Source: Hymenobacter yonginensis (GTDB taxonomy: Bacteria; Bacteroidota; Bacteroidia; Cytophagales; Hymenobacteraceae). From it: a stretch of DNA of 64,000 bases. Location: NCBI RefSeq assembly GCF_027625995.1, contig NZ_CP115396.1, positions 1,488,001 to 1,552,000 of the forward strand, read 5' to 3'. The position numbers were made by a program, and so were the translations under genes. Numbering within the stretch: position 1 is the stretch's first letter; each line of letters opens with the position of its first letter. Below the pieces are notes generated by a model. That model searched no databases. It was not told the DNA's origin and was given only the letters and a program-made list of their open reading frames with translations. This document shows positions 8,162 to 18,770 of the stretch, in pieces.

Positions 8162-9027
8162 TACATCAGCTGCTTCACCCGCTCCAGCAGGCCCTTTGAA
8201 GCCTCCAGCAGCGGCAGGCGCACGGCGCCGGAGCAGAGGCCCTGCGCGGCCAGGGCGGCTTTTACGCCTACGGGGTTGCTTTCCTCATACATCAGCGGGT
8301 TCAGGTCGGTGAAGCCGAACAGCAGCTGGCTGGCCTTCGGGAAGTCGCCGGCCAGGGCGGCGCGGGTCATGTCGGAGAAGCGGCGCGGGAAGGCGTTGGC
8401 CAGCACCGAGATGATGCCCACGGCTCCGAAGCTGATGAGCGAAGTCGTCATCATGTCGTCGCCGGAAATCAGCAGGAAGTCGGCGGGCTTGGTGGCGGCA
8501 ATGGCAATGCACTGCTCCAGGTTGCCGCTGGCTTCCTTGATGCCGATGATGTTGGGGTGCTGGGCCAGGTGCAGTGTGGTGGCTGCCGTGAGGTTGGAGG
8601 CGGTGCGGCCGGGCACGTTGTAGAGGATGATGGGCAGGGGCGAGGCGTCGGCCAGCCGCTCGTAGTGCGCGATGATGCCGCGCTGGCTAGGCTTGTTGTA
8701 GTAGGGCGAGGCCGACAGGATGGCCGAAACGCCGGTCAGGTCGGTGGAGCGCAGCAGGGCCTCCGTGGCGGCCGTGTCGTTGCCGCCGATGCCGTACACC
8801 AGCGGTACGCGGCCGGCGGTATGCTCCCGGGCCACGCGCAGGATTTCCGCCTTTTCGTCGGCGGAAATAGTGGGCGACTCGGCCGTGGTGCCGTTGATGA
8901 CGAGGTACTCCACGCCGCCGTCAATGACGAAATCGAGGAGGCGGCGCAAGGCCGGGTAGTCCACGGCGTGCGTATCAGAAGTAAAGGGCGTGACGAGGGC
9001 GACGCCGGTGCCGTGAAGCTTGTCCAT
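8161..9027 (-). CDS. dapA: 4-hydroxy-tetrahydrodipicolinate synthase
   Basis: 288 residues from the ATG at 9027 (longer in-frame extensions upstream are non-homologous low-complexity sequence). It condenses pyruvate with aspartate semialdehyde in the lysine/meso-diaminopimelate pathway. The Schiff-base lysine is K164 in IGIKEASG; the catalytic triad elements are T47/T48 in NGTTAESPT, Y110 in ASPYYNKP and Y136 in YNVPGRT. Length and motifs are normal for the family. It is divergent from the polysaccharide deacetylase gene; the minus strand carries a -7-like TACCTTCG at 9070-9077. Confidence 0.95.
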   Translation of the reverse strand: MDKLHGTGVALVTPFTSDTHAVDYPALRRLLDFVIDGGVEYLVINGTTAESPTISADEKAEILRVAREHTAGRVPLVYGIGGNDTAATEALLRSTDLTGVSAILSASPYYNKPSQRGIIAHYERLADASPLPIILYNVPGRTASNLTAATTLHLAQHPNIIGIKEASGNLEQCIAIAATKPADFLLISGDDMMTTSLISFGAVGIISVLANAFPRRFSDMTRAALAGDFPKASQLLFGFTDLNPLMYEESNPVGVKAALAAQGLCSGAVRLPLLEASKGLLERVKQLM

Positions 9028-9151
9028 GCGAGGAATTAGCTGTTGCTTTGTAGGGTAGGAGGTCGGGGGCGAAGGTACGCCGATGTTCTGCTGGACCTTC
9101 TTTCCACAAAAATACAGCATTTGCCGGCTCACCGGCCGCTTTCCCCTTTCC

Positions 9152-10075
9152 ATGAAGCTTACCCCCTCCGTGCTGCTGACCGCAGCCGCCCTGGCCTCGG
9201 CCCTCACGCTGCCTTCCTGCAACGACGCCAAAACGGCCGCCACCGCCGAAACCAGCACCCCTGCCAGCACCGCCATGAGCGGCACCGCCGCCACCGCGGC
9301 CGCCGAAGACTCTGCTGCTAAAGCCGATACCACCGCCGCTCCGGACCCCAGCACCATTCCGGCCGGCAGCATCGCCGATGCCGCTACCATCACGGCCCGG
9401 CCGCAGGTGCCCATCCTGTGCTACCACCAGATCCGCGACTGGCGCGCCAAGGACTCGAAAGGCGCCAAAGACTACATCGTGCCCGTCGATGCCTTCAAAA
9501 AGCAGATCCAGATGCTGGCCGACTCCGGCTACCACACCATTCTGCCCGACCAGCTCTACGCCTACCTGACCACCGGCGCCAAGCTCCCGAGCAAGCCCAT
9601 CATGCTCACCTTCGACGACACCGACCTCGACCAGTTCACGGTGGCCAAACCCGAGCTGGACAAGCACAACTTCAAGGCCGTGTACTTCATCATGACCGTG
9701 AGCCTGGGCCGGCCCAAGTACATGAGCAAGGCGCAGGTGAAGCAGCTTTCGGATGAGGGCAACGTCATCGGCTCACACACCTGGGACCACCACAACGTGA
9801 AGAAGTACCAGGGCGAGGACTGGGTGACGCAGATCGAGAAGCCCACCAAAACGCTGGAGGAAATCACCGGCAAAGACATCAAATACTTCGCCTATCCTTT
9901 CGGCCTCTGGAATCCCGAAGCCATTCCGGAACTGAAGAAGCGCGGCATGGTGGCCGCCTTCGTGCTGGCCGAAAAGCGCGACCCGCAAGACCCGTTGTTC
10001 ACCATCCGCCGCATCATCGCCAGCGGCTACTGGAGCGCCCGCACCCTGCACAACAGCATCGTGCAGAGCTTCTAG
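9152..10075 (+). CDS. Polysaccharide deacetylase family lipoprotein
   Basis: 307 residues from the ATG at 9152. SPII signal with lipobox LPSC (Cys23), then an Ala/Thr-rich linker of about 70 residues. The NodB-type CE4 domain follows: LCYHQIRDW, IMLTFDDTDLD (catalytic base and metal-binding Asp), SHTWDHHN (metal-binding histidines) and FAYPFGLWN. It probably removes N-acetyl groups from peptidoglycan or an exopolysaccharide outside the cytoplasm. It is divergent from dapA and ends before a strong bidirectional terminator. Confidence 0.92.
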   Translation: MKLTPSVLLTAAALASALTLPSCNDAKTAATAETSTPASTAMSGTAATAAAEDSAAKADTTAAPDPSTIPAGSIADAATITARPQVPILCYHQIRDWRAKDSKGAKDYIVPVDAFKKQIQMLADSGYHTILPDQLYAYLTTGAKLPSKPIMLTFDDTDLDQFTVAKPELDKHNFKAVYFIMTVSLGRPKYMSKAQVKQLSDEGNVIGSHTWDHHNVKKYQGEDWVTQIEKPTKTLEEITGKDIKYFAYPFGLWNPEAIPELKKRGMVAAFVLAEKRDPQDPLFTIRRIIASGYWSARTLHNSIVQSF

Positions 10076-10147
10076 GATCACGGATTAGCACGGGTTTTAG
10101 CTAATTGCACGGATTTTGTAGCTGGTTCGCTTCCTGATGCTTTCATG

Positions 10148-10183
10148 AAAACGCCCCGTCTGCTTGCGCAGGCGGGGCGTTTT
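10148..10183. terminator. Bidirectional terminator between deacetylase and rhodanese genes
   Basis: Stem 10148-10163 with 10168-10183 (core CGCCCCG/CGGGGCG), loop TTGC, A-run on the left and T-run on the right, so it can serve both convergent genes. Confidence 0.85.
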
Positions 10184-10210
10184 GCGTTGTCGAGTTTTTG
10201 AGCCCGGAGG

Positions 10211-10600
10211 CTACTCGGTTTTGGCGCCGGCTTGCTTGAGGTTGGGCAAAGAACCGCCGTTTACCACTTTGCGCAGGCCCTGCTGGCGCATGAGCGTGGC
10301 GGCTTTGCTGCTGCGGTTGCCACTGGCGCAGTACAGGAGGTAGGTTTGAGTGCTGTCGAGCTGGCTGACCTGTTGGGCGAAGTCGGCGGCTTTGAAATCC
10401 ACATTGCGGGCCCCCACGACGTGGCCGGTGGCGAATTCGGCCGGCGTACGCACGTCCAGCACCACCACTTTATGGCGCCGGATGAGCTTGGTGGCCTTGG
10501 CCGGTGCTACGTCGGGTGGGGGCGGCGTGGGCGCCTGGGCCAGCGCCGCGCTGCCCGTGAGCATGCTGGCCAGGGCCAGGGTGGAAAGGAAACGACGCAT
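10211..10600 (-). CDS. Periplasmic rhodanese-like protein
   Basis: 129 residues from the ATG at 10600; the reading frame stays open upstream into the ligA region but homology begins here. A cleavable signal peptide ends AALAQA. The rhodanese domain has the usual LDVRTPAEFATGHVVGARNVD and the active-site loop LLYCASGNRSSKA with catalytic Cys91. Such single-domain proteins transfer sulfane sulfur or bind thiosulfate; the substrate is not known. Its start lies 161 nt from the ligA stop, with a long inverted repeat between them. Confidence 0.9.
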   Translation of the reverse strand: MRRFLSTLALASMLTGSAALAQAPTPPPPDVAPAKATKLIRRHKVVVLDVRTPAEFATGHVVGARNVDFKAADFAQQVSQLDSTQTYLLYCASGNRSSKAATLMRQQGLRKVVNGGSLPNLKQAGAKTE

Positions 10601-10643
10601 AAGCAGGGAAATGATTTTGTGAGAGAGCAGGCCGGTGATCCAG

Positions 10644-10732
10644 CCTGTCATGCAGAGCGAAGCATCTCGCGTGTTGATGCATATATACTGTTGCAACTTC
10701 AACACACAAGATGCTTCGCTCTGCATGACGGG
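10644..10732. repeat. Long imperfect palindrome of the GTCAT-GAGC-GCGAAG family
   Basis: Arms of 34 nt (10644-10677 and 10699-10732) match with about four mismatches around a 21-nt AT-rich loop. The arm core GTCATGCAGAGCGAAGCAT recurs in diverged form near 37971-38000 and 40767-40855. It sits between the ligA 3' end and the rhodanese gene on the same strand. Confidence 0.8.
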
Positions 10733-10760
10733 TTTCTGGCTTACAGCCGACACGGTTACG

Positions 10761-12983
<2,223 letters not shown>

Positions 12984-13002
12984 TTATGGGTATTTGGAAC
13001 AG

Positions 13003-13036
13003 AAAAAGCCCGCCTGAAATCAATCAGACGGGCTTT
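13003..13036 (-). terminator. Terminator for the DUF4920 gene
   Basis: Read on the minus strand, arms 13036-13024 and 13017-13005 form a stem with core CCCGTCTG (one mismatch) followed by TTTTT. It lies about 48 nt after the stop of the gene at 13084. Confidence 0.75.
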
Positions 13037-13083
13037 CTAGTACCTGAAAACAGTCGGCTGCGCGGCCCAGCCGCAAACCTATG

Positions 13084-13602
13084 CTACAGCGTTTTGTCGG
13101 CTACCAGCACGCCGTCGGCCTCGAAGTTGAGCTGCTCCTCGGGCGTGGTAATGGCGGCTACTTCCTTTTCGGACTTGCCAGCATCCTTGGCATAGTGCTG
13201 CAGGTCCGACACGGGTACTACCTCGCGGTGCGCCCAGCCGTTTATCACCACCGTTTTGCCGCTGATGTCTTTAGGCACGAAGAAGGCGTAATCCTTGAAC
13301 CGCACCCGCATTTCCTGGCCTTCGGGCGTTTTCATGGTCAGCCAGCAGCCCTTGGCCTGGCACACGGCGTCGGCCTTGCCAATCAGCTTCACCTGGGCCG
13401 AGTCCTGGGTGCCCAGCACCTGCTTCAGTTCCGAAAGCGGCTTGGCGCCTTCGGCCGTGACGGCCGCGCCGTAGGTTTTGCCGGTGAGGGCCACCGTAGT
13501 AGCCGGGGCGGCGGTGGTAGCGGCCGTTTCGGTGGTGGGATTGGTCTGGCAGGCGGCCAGCGCCAGGAGGGAGGCGGCCAAACTGAATTGCTTGATGGTC
13601 AT
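13084..13602 (-). CDS. DUF4920 domain lipoprotein
   Basis: 172 residues. SPII signal with lipobox LAAC, then a Thr/Ala-rich linker and a compact domain with AVCQAKGCWLTM and FVPKDISGKTVVINGWA, which I recognise as DUF4920. The paired Cys in VCQAKGC suggests a redox or metal site; that is inference. The function of DUF4920 is not established. It has its own terminator and is separated by 34 nt from the next minus-strand gene. Confidence 0.82.
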   Translation of the reverse strand: MTIKQFSLAASLLALAACQTNPTTETAATTAAPATTVALTGKTYGAAVTAEGAKPLSELKQVLGTQDSAQVKLIGKADAVCQAKGCWLTMKTPEGQEMRVRFKDYAFFVPKDISGKTVVINGWAHREVVPVSDLQHYAKDAGKSEKEVAAITTPEEQLNFEADGVLVADKTL

Positions 13603-13636
13603 GGGGATGGGCGAGGATAAGGTCTCGGCCCGGAAA

Positions 13637-14455
13637 TTACGACTTTTTTATCTTGACCTTCACCTTGTCGTAAGTCTGGGTGGAAGCGGCCGTGCGCGAG
13701 GTCAGCTCGCGCACTTCGCTGAGCTTGCCGGTTTTGGTGTAGCGCTCGGTGCGCACGATGCCAACGCCGGGGGCGTAGAAATCAATCTGCTTGGTGCTGC
13801 TGCGCATGGCCATATCGGGGCGCGGAATGGTGGCTTCCTCGCGCTCGGCCTCCACCTTGTAGACCTGAAACGTGCCGGCCGGCGTGGTGAGGGCCATGGG
13901 CCCGCTCACTACGCGCCGCTTTTGCAGCGTAGTGCTGACGGTGGCAATGCTCACCACCGAACTGCTGATTTTGATGCTGACGCCGCCGGCCGGCAACTCC
14001 GTGCCTACGGTGGGCTGGTTGGGCCATGCCAGCGGCGTGGCTTCGTAGGCGAGCTTCCGGTCGCGGAAGGAGCGCAGGGCGTCGTTGTTGATTTCGCCCA
14101 TGCCGTCGGTGAAGCTGGTGTCGCGGCGGGCGCGGAAGGTGAGGTCCTGGATATGGTCTAGGGTGTTTTTGCGGGCGTAGTGGCCGCTTTTGAGCAGCAT
14201 GGTGTTCTCGGCGACCTTGCTTTTTTTGCCTTCCTCCCGCTCCCCGGTTTTCAGATCCACCACCCGCTGGCGCACTTCGCCCACCGGCTTGCCCCCGGCA
14301 TCGAGGACGCGGTACACGAGCTCCATGTTATCGGCAAGGCCGAATGGCTGGCCGGGGCTGGGGGCGGGGGCGTCGGGAGCCTGGGCGGAAACGGAAGAGG
14401 CGGCAGCGGCCAGCGCGGGCAGCAGCAACAGCGAACGGAAAAAGGAGAGGGGCAT
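13637..14455 (-). CDS. TapB/DUF3108-like secreted protein
   Basis: 272 residues from the ATG at 14455; the alternative start six codons upstream lengthens the signal for no gain. A signal peptide ends VSAQA. The mature part has the layout of TapB/DUF3108-like proteins, with beta-strands interrupted by TTPAGTFQVYKVEAE and a C-terminal FYAPGVGIVRTERY, typical of these lipocalin-like periplasmic proteins. The C-terminus is Lys-rich. Role unknown. It lies upstream of, and probably with, the DUF4920 gene on the minus strand. Confidence 0.7.
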   Translation of the reverse strand: MPLSFFRSLLLLPALAAAASSVSAQAPDAPAPSPGQPFGLADNMELVYRVLDAGGKPVGEVRQRVVDLKTGEREEGKKSKVAENTMLLKSGHYARKNTLDHIQDLTFRARRDTSFTDGMGEINNDALRSFRDRKLAYEATPLAWPNQPTVGTELPAGGVSIKISSSVVSIATVSTTLQKRRVVSGPMALTTPAGTFQVYKVEAEREEATIPRPDMAMRSSTKQIDFYAPGVGIVRTERYTKTGKLSEVRELTSRTAASTQTYDKVKVKIKKS

Positions 14456-14679
14456 AAGCCAGCAGAACAACAAAGGATGGAACGGGCCAACATACGCAAT
14501 CCGGCATATTTTGATTGCCAGGGCCCATGCTGCCTACGCAAAAGTGCGGCCAGAGTGTTTGCCTGTCTGCTCCGCCATTGCCCCGAATCCGGCAGGGGCA
14601 TGTAACTTGCGGGCCGCCGCGCCGTTTTCCGGCAAGGCTGGCCTGTGTGCGCCGCTACTTCCCCTAACCACCCTTTCTC

Positions 14680-15256
14680 ATGCCCGATTCTTCGCAACAA
14701 CCCGCTTCCTGGGCCGATACGGCCGCTTCGCTGCTGTCCAAAATCTCGGGCGGCGTAGAGCTGGCCCTGGCCTTCGACCAGATGGAGCTGCAGGTGCCCA
14801 ACCCCCAGAACCCCGCCGCGCCGGCTGCCACCTGGCGCCTCAATGGCTCGTTGCGCATCCGCACGCGCGGCGAAAAGCCGGCCGAGGCCGCCCTGCCACC
14901 TGCTACGCCCCCGTCCGTTGGCTAGCGGCCTCGAAATAGAGGCGCAGCTGGTGATTTCGCTGGATGGCTACGACGTGCAGGTAGCGGCTTCGGGCACCTA
15001 CCTGATTATCAACGTGCCCAGCCAACGGGTGCTCGACAAGCTCACCAGCGGCCCGCCCAAAGACCCCAACGCGCCGCCCAAGCCCAAAAACGCCGCCGAC
15101 CCGCTGCAGCAGCTCAACGACCTGGCCCTGCGCCTGGGCCTGGTGCTGGATCTGCGGGTAGCGGGCAAAACCTACGTCACGTTCGGCACAGGCCGCAGCC
15201 CCAAAATCACGCTCAACGCCGTGCTGGGCAAAATCGGGTCATTCTTTAAAAGTTAG
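14680..15256 (+). pseudogene. Hypothetical protein gene with an apparent frameshift
   Basis: Two overlapping frames look like halves of one protein. The first (ATG at 14680) runs 81 residues to TAG at 14923-14925. The second, in a +1 frame, continues with a coherent globular sequence from about 14915 (LASGLEIEAQLVISLDGYDVQ) to TAG at 15254-15256, giving about 190 residues in total. The switch falls at or near a C5 run at 14907-14911, where a one-base indel would join them. Alternatives are a sequencing error, a true pseudogene, programmed frameshifting, or a coupled second gene starting at the TTG overlapping the stop (TTGGCTAG). No domain recognised. A -7-like TAACTTGC lies at 14603-14610. 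Confidence 0.6.
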
Positions 15257-15350
15257 GGCTCAGGGCATAGCACTTAGGGCATAGGGCTTGGGTCGTCTAG
15301 CTAAATGAACTACCTAAGCCCCAAGCCCTAAGTGCTAGGCCCTGAGCCCT
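15255..15350. repeat. Hairpin of phased heptamer words after the 14680 gene
   Basis: Each arm is exactly five 7-nt units: 15255-15289 on the plus strand and 15350-15316 on the minus strand, separated by 26 nt. Units follow AGGGCNT, with AGCACTT as the third unit in both arms. The arms pair unit by unit with only a few mismatches. The first unit begins inside the TAG stop of the upstream gene. Confidence 0.85.
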
Positions 15351-15495
15351 AAAATACCCCGAATCCTGCTTGTCGGAGAGTGGGGGTTTTACGTATCTTG
15401 GAAGAAGGCTGAAAGCCTGGGCAGCGCCATTATACCGGAACTAAAGGCGGTTGGAATGGTTTGCCCTACAACCATTGCCACTTCCGCTGCCGCGC

Positions 15496-16140
15496 ATGAA
15501 CTCCGACAAAGAACGCAAAGACAAGGTGGGCGCCAACCAGCCGGCCACCTCCTTCCAACGCATGGAGCGGGTGCCGCCGCTGCAGATGATGCTGTACCTG
15601 GGTTTGGTGGGCATAGGCGTGCTATTTCTGTTCCTGACAGTGGCCTACATCAGCACCCGCTCGGCCACCCAGCTGCCGGCCGGAATTCAGCAGTTCCCCA
15701 AATTCTTTTCCATCAGCACCATCGTGCTGCTGCTTAGCAGCTACGTGGTGGCACAGGCCCCACGCCTCTACCGCGCCGACGATGTGAACGGGCTGGCGCG
15801 CTGCCTCGGGGCCACGCTGCTGCTGGGCAGCATCTTCGCGGGCCTGCAGGTGCTGGGCTGGCGCGAGCTGATGCTGCAGGGCGTGTTTTTCGAGGGCAAA
15901 GCCAGCGGCACCTACGTCTACCTGATTTCGGCGCTGCACGTGCTGCACCTGCTGGGCGGCATGCTGTTTCTGCTGGCCCTGCTGCTGCGCACCCTGCACG
16001 CCTCCCGCGACGCCGTGCGCAGCCTGGTGTTCATCCGCAACCCCTACCGCCGCCTGCAGCTCCGGATGCTGGGCATCTACTGGCACTTCATCGACGCACT
16101 CTGGGTACTGCTGTTCGTGGTGTTCGTGTTTATGTATTAA
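15496..16140 (+). CDS. Cytochrome c oxidase subunit III family protein
   Basis: 214 residues from the ATG at 15496. Five hydrophobic helices are apparent, with the family landmarks GTYVYLISALHVLHLLGG (His-rich helix) and the terminal YWHFIDALWVLLFVVF, typical of heme-copper oxidase subunit III. It would support the proton-pumping terminal oxidase in the inner membrane. No other oxidase subunit is nearby, so it is a solitary paralogue or part of a dispersed set. It is preceded by one word-repeat hairpin and followed by another. Confidence 0.88.
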   Translation: MNSDKERKDKVGANQPATSFQRMERVPPLQMMLYLGLVGIGVLFLFLTVAYISTRSATQLPAGIQQFPKFFSISTIVLLLSSYVVAQAPRLYRADDVNGLARCLGATLLLGSIFAGLQVLGWRELMLQGVFFEGKASGTYVYLISALHVLHLLGGMLFLLALLLRTLHASRDAVRSLVFIRNPYRRLQLRMLGIYWHFIDALWVLLFVVFVFMY

Positions 16141-16148
16141 GTGTTTTC

Positions 16149-16347
16149 GGGTGATGGGGTGAATGGTGATGGGGTGATGAAGTGAATAGTGATGAAGTGA
16201 ATCGTGACAGGTCATAAGCAAAGGAGGGTATGAAGTAATAGATGTGCGTGCACCATCCCAGTTACCTCATACCCTCTTTACTTTATTACCTGTGGCCTGT
16301 GACCTGTCACCTGTCACCTCATCACCATTCACCTCATCACCTGAAAA
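16149..16347. repeat. Long hairpin of 7/8-nt GTGA words at a convergent junction
   Basis: On the left, GTGA recurs at 16151, 16159, 16166, 16174, 16182, 16189, 16197 and 16204 (spacing 7 or 8). On the right, its complement TCAC recurs at 16307, 16314, 16322, 16329 and 16337 with the same spacing. Between them GGGTATGAAGTAA pairs with TTACCTCATACCC. The element fills nearly all the space between two convergent stop codons (16140 and 16353). Confidence 0.8.
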
Positions 16348-16352
16348 AACAC

Positions 16353-18620
16353 TTACCGCGCCAGCGTGACGGGGCCTTTGAACTTGCGGCCGTCGGTGAA
16401 TTCGATGAGGTAGAAGTAGGTGCCGGGCGCCAGCTGGCTGCCGTCCCAGCGAAAGTTGCGGTCGGTGCTGCGGTAGACTAGGTTGCCCCAGCGCGAGAAA
16501 ATCTTGATATCGGCGAAGCGGGAGTCGCAGAAGTCGGGCGGCAGGTTTTCCAGCTGGAAGTACTCGTTGAGGCGGTTGGGATCGTTATTGGGCGTGAAGA
16601 TGTTGGGCGGCGTGAAGGCCACGGTGTCGGGATTGATCAGCTCGAAGCGCACCACGCGGGAGCGGGGCTCGGGGCGGCAGGTTGTTTCCTGCAGCCGGAA
16701 TGTCACTTCCAGCGCCCCGTCGGGCAGCTTGAGGCCGGTGCAGTTGGGGTCCCAGCGGAAGGTGGCGGTGGCACGGCCGTTGCCGTTCTGCGGCCGGAAG
16801 CTCATGCCCGCCGCCGCCAGGTCGAACCCGTTGCCGGTAGCCGACAGCACCAGCGGATCGGTATCGGCGTCGGTGCCGGTGAAGGTGGCCTCATAGGCAT
16901 TCCCGATCAGGCGCCGCACCCGTACCGGCGCATCAATCGGGCCGGTAGTGCTGGGCGCGGGCAAACTGGAAACCAGCACCGGCGGCGTGTTGGAGTAGTC
17001 GATCTGAATGGGAATGCGCAGGCCGACGGCCGTGGGCTCGGAGCAGGGGCCGGCGCTGGCCGTAAAGTCGAACTCGTAGGAAGTGCGGGCCGCGGCCCGG
17101 CAGTCGACGCGCCACGTGAAGCGGCCCTGCAGCTGGTTGCCGCTGGCCTGCTGCACGAAGGTGATGCCCAGGTCGGCGGGCGAGAAGCCACGGCCGGCCA
17201 TGCTCAGCGTCATCGGGTCGTTATCGGCATCGAGGCCCGTTACGTCGAAGGTTATCAGGTCGCCGATGCGGGCGCGCAGGGGCAGCGCCGCTGTGCTGCT
17301 GATGGTGGGCGGGCTGTTGGGGTCCGGCACGGCCGTGAAGGCCAGCCGCACGGTGTCGCGCTTGGGCAGGCTGCAGCCGTTGTCGGCCACAATCAAATCC
17401 AGCAGATATACCCGGCCGCGCGTGTTGAAGCAGGCCGGAAAGCACAGCTGCGACACCAGCGTGTCGGGCGCGCCGGGGCTGCGCACCGTGCCCTGGGTGG
17501 TGCTGATGGTGGGCAGCTGACCGGCCGTGAAGTTCACGGGCCGCAGCGACATGGTAAGGCGCGAGGGCGAATCGGGGTCGGAAACCTTAAGTGTAAGGCA
17601 GCGGCTGAACCCCGGGCGCAGGCGCAGCGTGTCGCGGCCGGGCCGGAAGGTGCCCGCGCCGCTGGGCAGCGTCACGCGCATGGTGGGCGCGGCATTCTGG
17701 GCGCACCGGATGACTTTGAGCTGGAAGTCGCGCCGCGCTTCGCCAATCTTCATACCCCGCCGGTATTCTGCGCAGCGGATGCCGAACACAAACAGGCCCT
17801 CATCGGTGGGGCGCACCTGCAGGCGGCCGGTCTGGCGGTTGATGGTCAGGGTAGGAGCGCCGGGAATCTGGTTGAGCGTGCTCAGGCCGGCACTCCAGCG
17901 CACCGGCTGGTAGGGCTGCGGGTCGGCTACGGGCGGCTTGGGCAGGCCGGGGGTGGAGTGCCCGTTGAGCGGCGTGGCCAGCTCATACACCAGCGAGTCG
18001 CCATCGGCATCCTGCCCCCCGAAGTCGTAGTAAAACAGTTCCCCCAGGCAAGCATAGTCGCCGAGGGGCGGGAAGATGCGGGGCGTGGAGTCGCGGAAGG
18101 GCTGACCGTTACGCACCACCGGCGGAAACTCCAGGTAGAAGGTCTGGCCGGCGTCGGCTGGGTCCTGGATGTTGCGGATGCCGCTGTTGCGGCAGCAGCG
18201 CTCCACGGCCGCGTAGTAGCCGGCCGGGTTGGTGTACACGTTGGCCGGCAGCTCCAGCCGGCCCGAGTACACAAGTTTGCGCGTCACGAGCGAAGTGGGC
18301 AGCGCGCAGGCCGGGCTGGTGTAGTTTACCAGCGTGTTGGCGCCCAGCGGCAGCGTCAGGTTCTGCATGCGGCGGTCGGTGCCCTTCTCAAAAATACTAA
18401 CCGTCAGGTCGTTGTCAAGAGCGCCGGAGCTGCCGTTGATGGCGTCAAAGTACAGGTTGAGCGTGAGCTGGTAGGTGGCATTCTGCAGGTATTGCAGGTC
18501 CATTTCGCCGCCCACAATGTGCGTGGCCCGGACTGGCAGCACCAGCAGCAGCAGAAGGGCCAGCAGCAGCCCCCGGAACGGGCCGGCCGTGCGGCGCCGG
18601 GTAAGTAGAAGTGTAGGCAT
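16353..18620 (-). CDS. Gliding-motility C-terminal-domain (CHU_C) surface protein
   Basis: 755 residues from the ATG at 18620, which directly precedes a basic-hydrophobic signal peptide ending RATHIVGG. The central part repeats Ig/cadherin-like modules (FTGTDADTDPLVLSATGNGF, FDVTGLDADNDPMTLSMAG). The last 85 residues (PPNIFTPNNDPNRLNEYFQ, IFSRWGNLVY, WDGSQLAPGTYFYLIEF) are the gliding-motility-associated C-terminal domain that directs export by the type IX system. Expected at the cell surface or released; ligand unknown. It is divergent from the M1 peptidase gene. Confidence 0.92.
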   Translation of the reverse strand: MPTLLLTRRRTAGPFRGLLLALLLLLVLPVRATHIVGGEMDLQYLQNATYQLTLNLYFDAINGSSGALDNDLTVSIFEKGTDRRMQNLTLPLGANTLVNYTSPACALPTSLVTRKLVYSGRLELPANVYTNPAGYYAAVERCCRNSGIRNIQDPADAGQTFYLEFPPVVRNGQPFRDSTPRIFPPLGDYACLGELFYYDFGGQDADGDSLVYELATPLNGHSTPGLPKPPVADPQPYQPVRWSAGLSTLNQIPGAPTLTINRQTGRLQVRPTDEGLFVFGIRCAEYRRGMKIGEARRDFQLKVIRCAQNAAPTMRVTLPSGAGTFRPGRDTLRLRPGFSRCLTLKVSDPDSPSRLTMSLRPVNFTAGQLPTISTTQGTVRSPGAPDTLVSQLCFPACFNTRGRVYLLDLIVADNGCSLPKRDTVRLAFTAVPDPNSPPTISSTAALPLRARIGDLITFDVTGLDADNDPMTLSMAGRGFSPADLGITFVQQASGNQLQGRFTWRVDCRAAARTSYEFDFTASAGPCSEPTAVGLRIPIQIDYSNTPPVLVSSLPAPSTTGPIDAPVRVRRLIGNAYEATFTGTDADTDPLVLSATGNGFDLAAAGMSFRPQNGNGRATATFRWDPNCTGLKLPDGALEVTFRLQETTCRPEPRSRVVRFELINPDTVAFTPPNIFTPNNDPNRLNEYFQLENLPPDFCDSRFADIKIFSRWGNLVYRSTDRNFRWDGSQLAPGTYFYLIEFTDGRKFKGPVTLAR

Positions 18621-18770
18621 AATACAAGGGCGATGGATAGCGCGACTAGTCATCGAATATACGATACCCTGCCGGAACCTGAGTTCCGCTGGTGGCCGTT
18701 GTCTGCAACAGGCTCTGTATCTTGGGTGCCATATTCTTCACTTGCCACTCTTTCACTCATTTAGCCTTTC

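Noticed and set aside
9028-9414. N-terminal extension of dapA
   Set aside because: The DapA fold begins at the ATG at 9027; upstream residues are low-complexity antisense of the deacetylase linker.
16149-16347. Possible CRISPR or minisatellite at the GTGA words
   Set aside because: The repeat unit is 7-8 nt, degenerate and inverted, with no spacers or cas genes.
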